A DNA stretch of 6,510 bases from an uncultured Chloroflexaceae bacterium (GTDB lineage Bacteria; Chloroflexota; Chloroflexia; Chloroflexales; Chloroflexaceae): NCBI GenBank assembly GCA_937141995.1, contig CAKZQX010000114.1, forward strand, positions 1-6,510, written 5' to 3'. A model generated the notes under the pieces. The model had not been told where the DNA came from. It saw only the letters and a list, made by a program, of their open reading frames with translations, and ran no database searches. This document shows, in pieces, positions 5,744 to 6,510 of this stretch. Position numbers and translations under genes: made by a program. Within the stretch, counting starts at the first letter, position 1. The number at the start of each line of letters is the position of its first letter.

Positions 5744-5982
5744 TCACGCACGCGCAAACTCCGTCAGTTGGCGCAGATCCGCCGGGTGGAACGCCAGGAC
5801 AATCTGCTTGCGCGAGACCCCGGCGCGCACCGGATCCGTCGCAATACCTCTTCCGTCCAGTCTTGCTCAATCCGGATTTTCCCATCGCGGAGCCGGACAT
5901 GCACCGTAATTCCGTGTACCCGACGATGTTCCGACCACCCGACAGTCAACCAGAGGAACCTTCCCCCTGCCGCCCGCAGCAA
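5744..5982 (-). pseudogene. XisI-family relic, 5'-truncated and frameshifted
   Basis: Reading the minus strand from 5982, one frame gives RFLWLTVGWSEHRRVHG and then VHVRLRDGKIRIEQDWTE, matching the centre of XisI proteins (typically xLLLxVGW..RRVHG..HxDIxDGKIWIQxDGTE). The match then stops, and a second minus-strand frame continues with GIATDPVRAGVSRKQIV and LAFHPADLR, ending LTEFARA and TGA (5746-5744). This is the XisI C-terminus (GIAxxLxxAGVPKxxIVLxFHxPxxRxxTEFAVA). The two parts join if one base is missing near 5848-5850. The first 30 or so family residues are absent: an in-frame TAG lies just upstream of the match and the promoter of the XRE gene occupies that place. XisI was named for control of fdxN-element excision in Anabaena and is normally paired with XisH, a predicted nuclease-fold protein. 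No XisH is present here. Confidence 0.78.
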
Positions 5983-5986
5983 GATA

Positions 5987-5995
5987 TGCTATACT
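5987..5995 (+). promoter_or_regulatory. Candidate extended -10 promoter of the XRE gene
   Basis: TGCTATACT is a good extended -10 element 56 bases before ATG 6052. The -35 position reads CTGCCG and is weak. It sits exactly at the truncated end of the XisI relic. The similarity to TGCTACACT before the ArsA-like gene supports a shared promoter type. Confidence 0.42.
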
Positions 5996-6037
5996 TCAGA
6001 TCCAGTTTGACTGCACCGATATTCAGACAATCATCGC

Positions 6038-6044
6038 AGGAGGT
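6038..6044 (+). promoter_or_regulatory. Strong Shine-Dalgarno AGGAGGT deciding the XRE start
   Basis: AGGAGGT lies seven bases before ATG 6052. It fixes the start of the XRE protein, rejecting the longer open frame that runs back to 5707. Confidence 0.85.
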
Positions 6045-6051
6045 AGCACCT

Positions 6052-6423
6052 ATGGCAACCCTCAATGAACGTATTGGCGAGGTCGTCAAGCGCAAACGCC
6101 AGCGTGACCGGCTGACCCAGGCGGCCCTGGGCGCGGCTATCGGCGTGAGCGGGTCATATATCAGCGGTATCGAGTCGGGCCAGACCGGTGTGCGCATTAC
6201 CGAACTGGAAGGTCTGGCGGTCAAGTTTCGCACCACGGCGATTGAACTGATTACCGAGGCGGCCGGGCGCGATGAGTATAAGTTTACCGCGTCCAACCGC
6301 GAGCGCGATGCCTTTCTCACGCTGTACGATGTGTTGACCCCCGAACATCAGCAACAGGCGCGTACCTTTCTGCTCTTTCTGCGCGAACAGCAGGACCGCG
6401 CGCAGGTTGAAGCGACGGAATAA
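6052..6423 (+). CDS. XRE/Cro-CI family helix-turn-helix regulator
   Basis: The 123-residue product begins with a helical arm, then a clear HTH_3 domain: TQAALGAAIGV (22-32) as helix 2 and SGSYISGIESGQTG (33-46) as turn and recognition helix, followed by ITELEGLAVKF (49-59) and a fourth helix. The C-terminal part (about 75-123), including DAFLTLYDVLTPEHQQQARTF, is predicted helical and ends in a charged tail. It has no sensor or peptidase domain, so it probably dimerises through this region. The start rests on AGGAGGT. It is followed after six bases by the LMW-PTP-like gene, which suggests one operon. It may repress its own promoter, but I see no clear operator palindrome between 5995 and 6037. 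Confidence 0.93.
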   Translation: MATLNERIGEVVKRKRQRDRLTQAALGAAIGVSGSYISGIESGQTGVRITELEGLAVKFRTTAIELITEAAGRDEYKFTASNRERDAFLTLYDVLTPEHQQQARTFLLFLREQQDRAQVEATE

Positions 6424-6429
6424 GCGGCT

Positions 6430-6510
6430 ATGGCTGTGATAATTTTGATGGTCGGCGGTGCGGATACCAGCCGTGCGCCCATGGCGGCGGCTCTGCTGCG
6501 CCGTCGGCTG
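6430..6510 (+). CDS. Low-molecular-weight phosphotyrosine phosphatase/ArsC-like protein, N-terminus only; active-site Cys absent
   Basis: Only 27 codons are inside the window. They read MAVIILMVGGADTSRAPMAAALL and onward. This matches the first strand and P-loop of LMW-PTP proteins, VCTGNTCRSPMAxALL, position by position: V, T, R, P, M and A are kept, but the nucleophilic Cys is Gly9 (V-G-G-A-D-T-S-R) and the second Cys is Ser. The arginine of the CX5R loop remains. Loss of the nucleophile should abolish phosphatase or arsenate reductase chemistry, so a non-enzymatic phosphate- or protein-binding role is inferred. The start follows the XRE stop by six bases with only a weak GGAA upstream, consistent with translational coupling. 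The rest of the protein lies outside the window. Confidence 0.72.
   Translation, partial: MAVIILMVGGADTSRAPMAAALLRRRL

Noticed and set aside
5616..5900. 94-codon minus-strand frame overlapping the XisI relic
   Set aside because: It is the third frame relative to the two XisI frames, has biased Gly/Arg/Cys composition and no family match. The tail at 5616-5730 is also unrecognised.
5707..6051. N-terminal extension of the XRE protein
   Set aside because: AGGAGGT precedes ATG 6052, the HTH family starts there, and the extension overlaps the XisI relic in a Pro/Arg-rich shadow frame.

Overview
The window looks like chromosomal DNA of a Chloroflexota bacterium, most likely a filamentous phototroph relative (Chloroflexales). 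I infer this from GC-rich coding sequence, an ArsA-type protein with a C-terminal HSP20-like domain, an M29 aminopeptidase, a XisI-family relic and short heptad repeats between genes. The genus is not certain.

Layout: positions 1-551 (+) hold the C-terminal part of an M29 metallo-aminopeptidase with all metal ligands. It converges, 15 bp apart, on a leftward cluster fchA (3554-2916) -> folD (2848-1982) -> purD-like (1904-567). The cluster centres on tetrahydrofolate one-carbon metabolism. FolD has isoleucine at the position of the catalytic lysine (K54 in E. coli numbering), so it may be a dehydrogenase only, with FchA supplying methenyl-THF cyclohydrolase activity. The PurD-like protein keeps the overall ATP-grasp GAR synthetase fold signature but has lost the RFGDPE signature, the metal ligands before it and the glycine-rich ATP loop.

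A 412-bp divergent intergenic region (3555-3966) contains candidate promoters and several overlapping inverted repeats. To its right, a rightward gene (3967-5109) encodes an ArsA-like protein whose Walker A, switch I, switch II and base-recognition motifs are all replaced, although the reading frame is intact.

Positions 5110-6051 are an accessory-looking, partly AT-rich patch. It has an 84-bp nested inverted repeat (5132-5215), a small orphan protein with a KPGMYLG motif (5234-5545), and a truncated, frameshifted XisI relic on the minus strand (5982-5744). The right end is an XRE-family regulator (6052-6423) followed after 6 bp by the start of a low-molecular-weight phosphotyrosine phosphatase-like gene, whose nucleophilic cysteine position is glycine.

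The unifying oddity is that four genes have intact reading frames but altered catalytic motifs (PurD-like, FolD, ArsA-like, LMW-PTP-like). The most testable functional proposal is division of labour between a lysine-less FolD and FchA.
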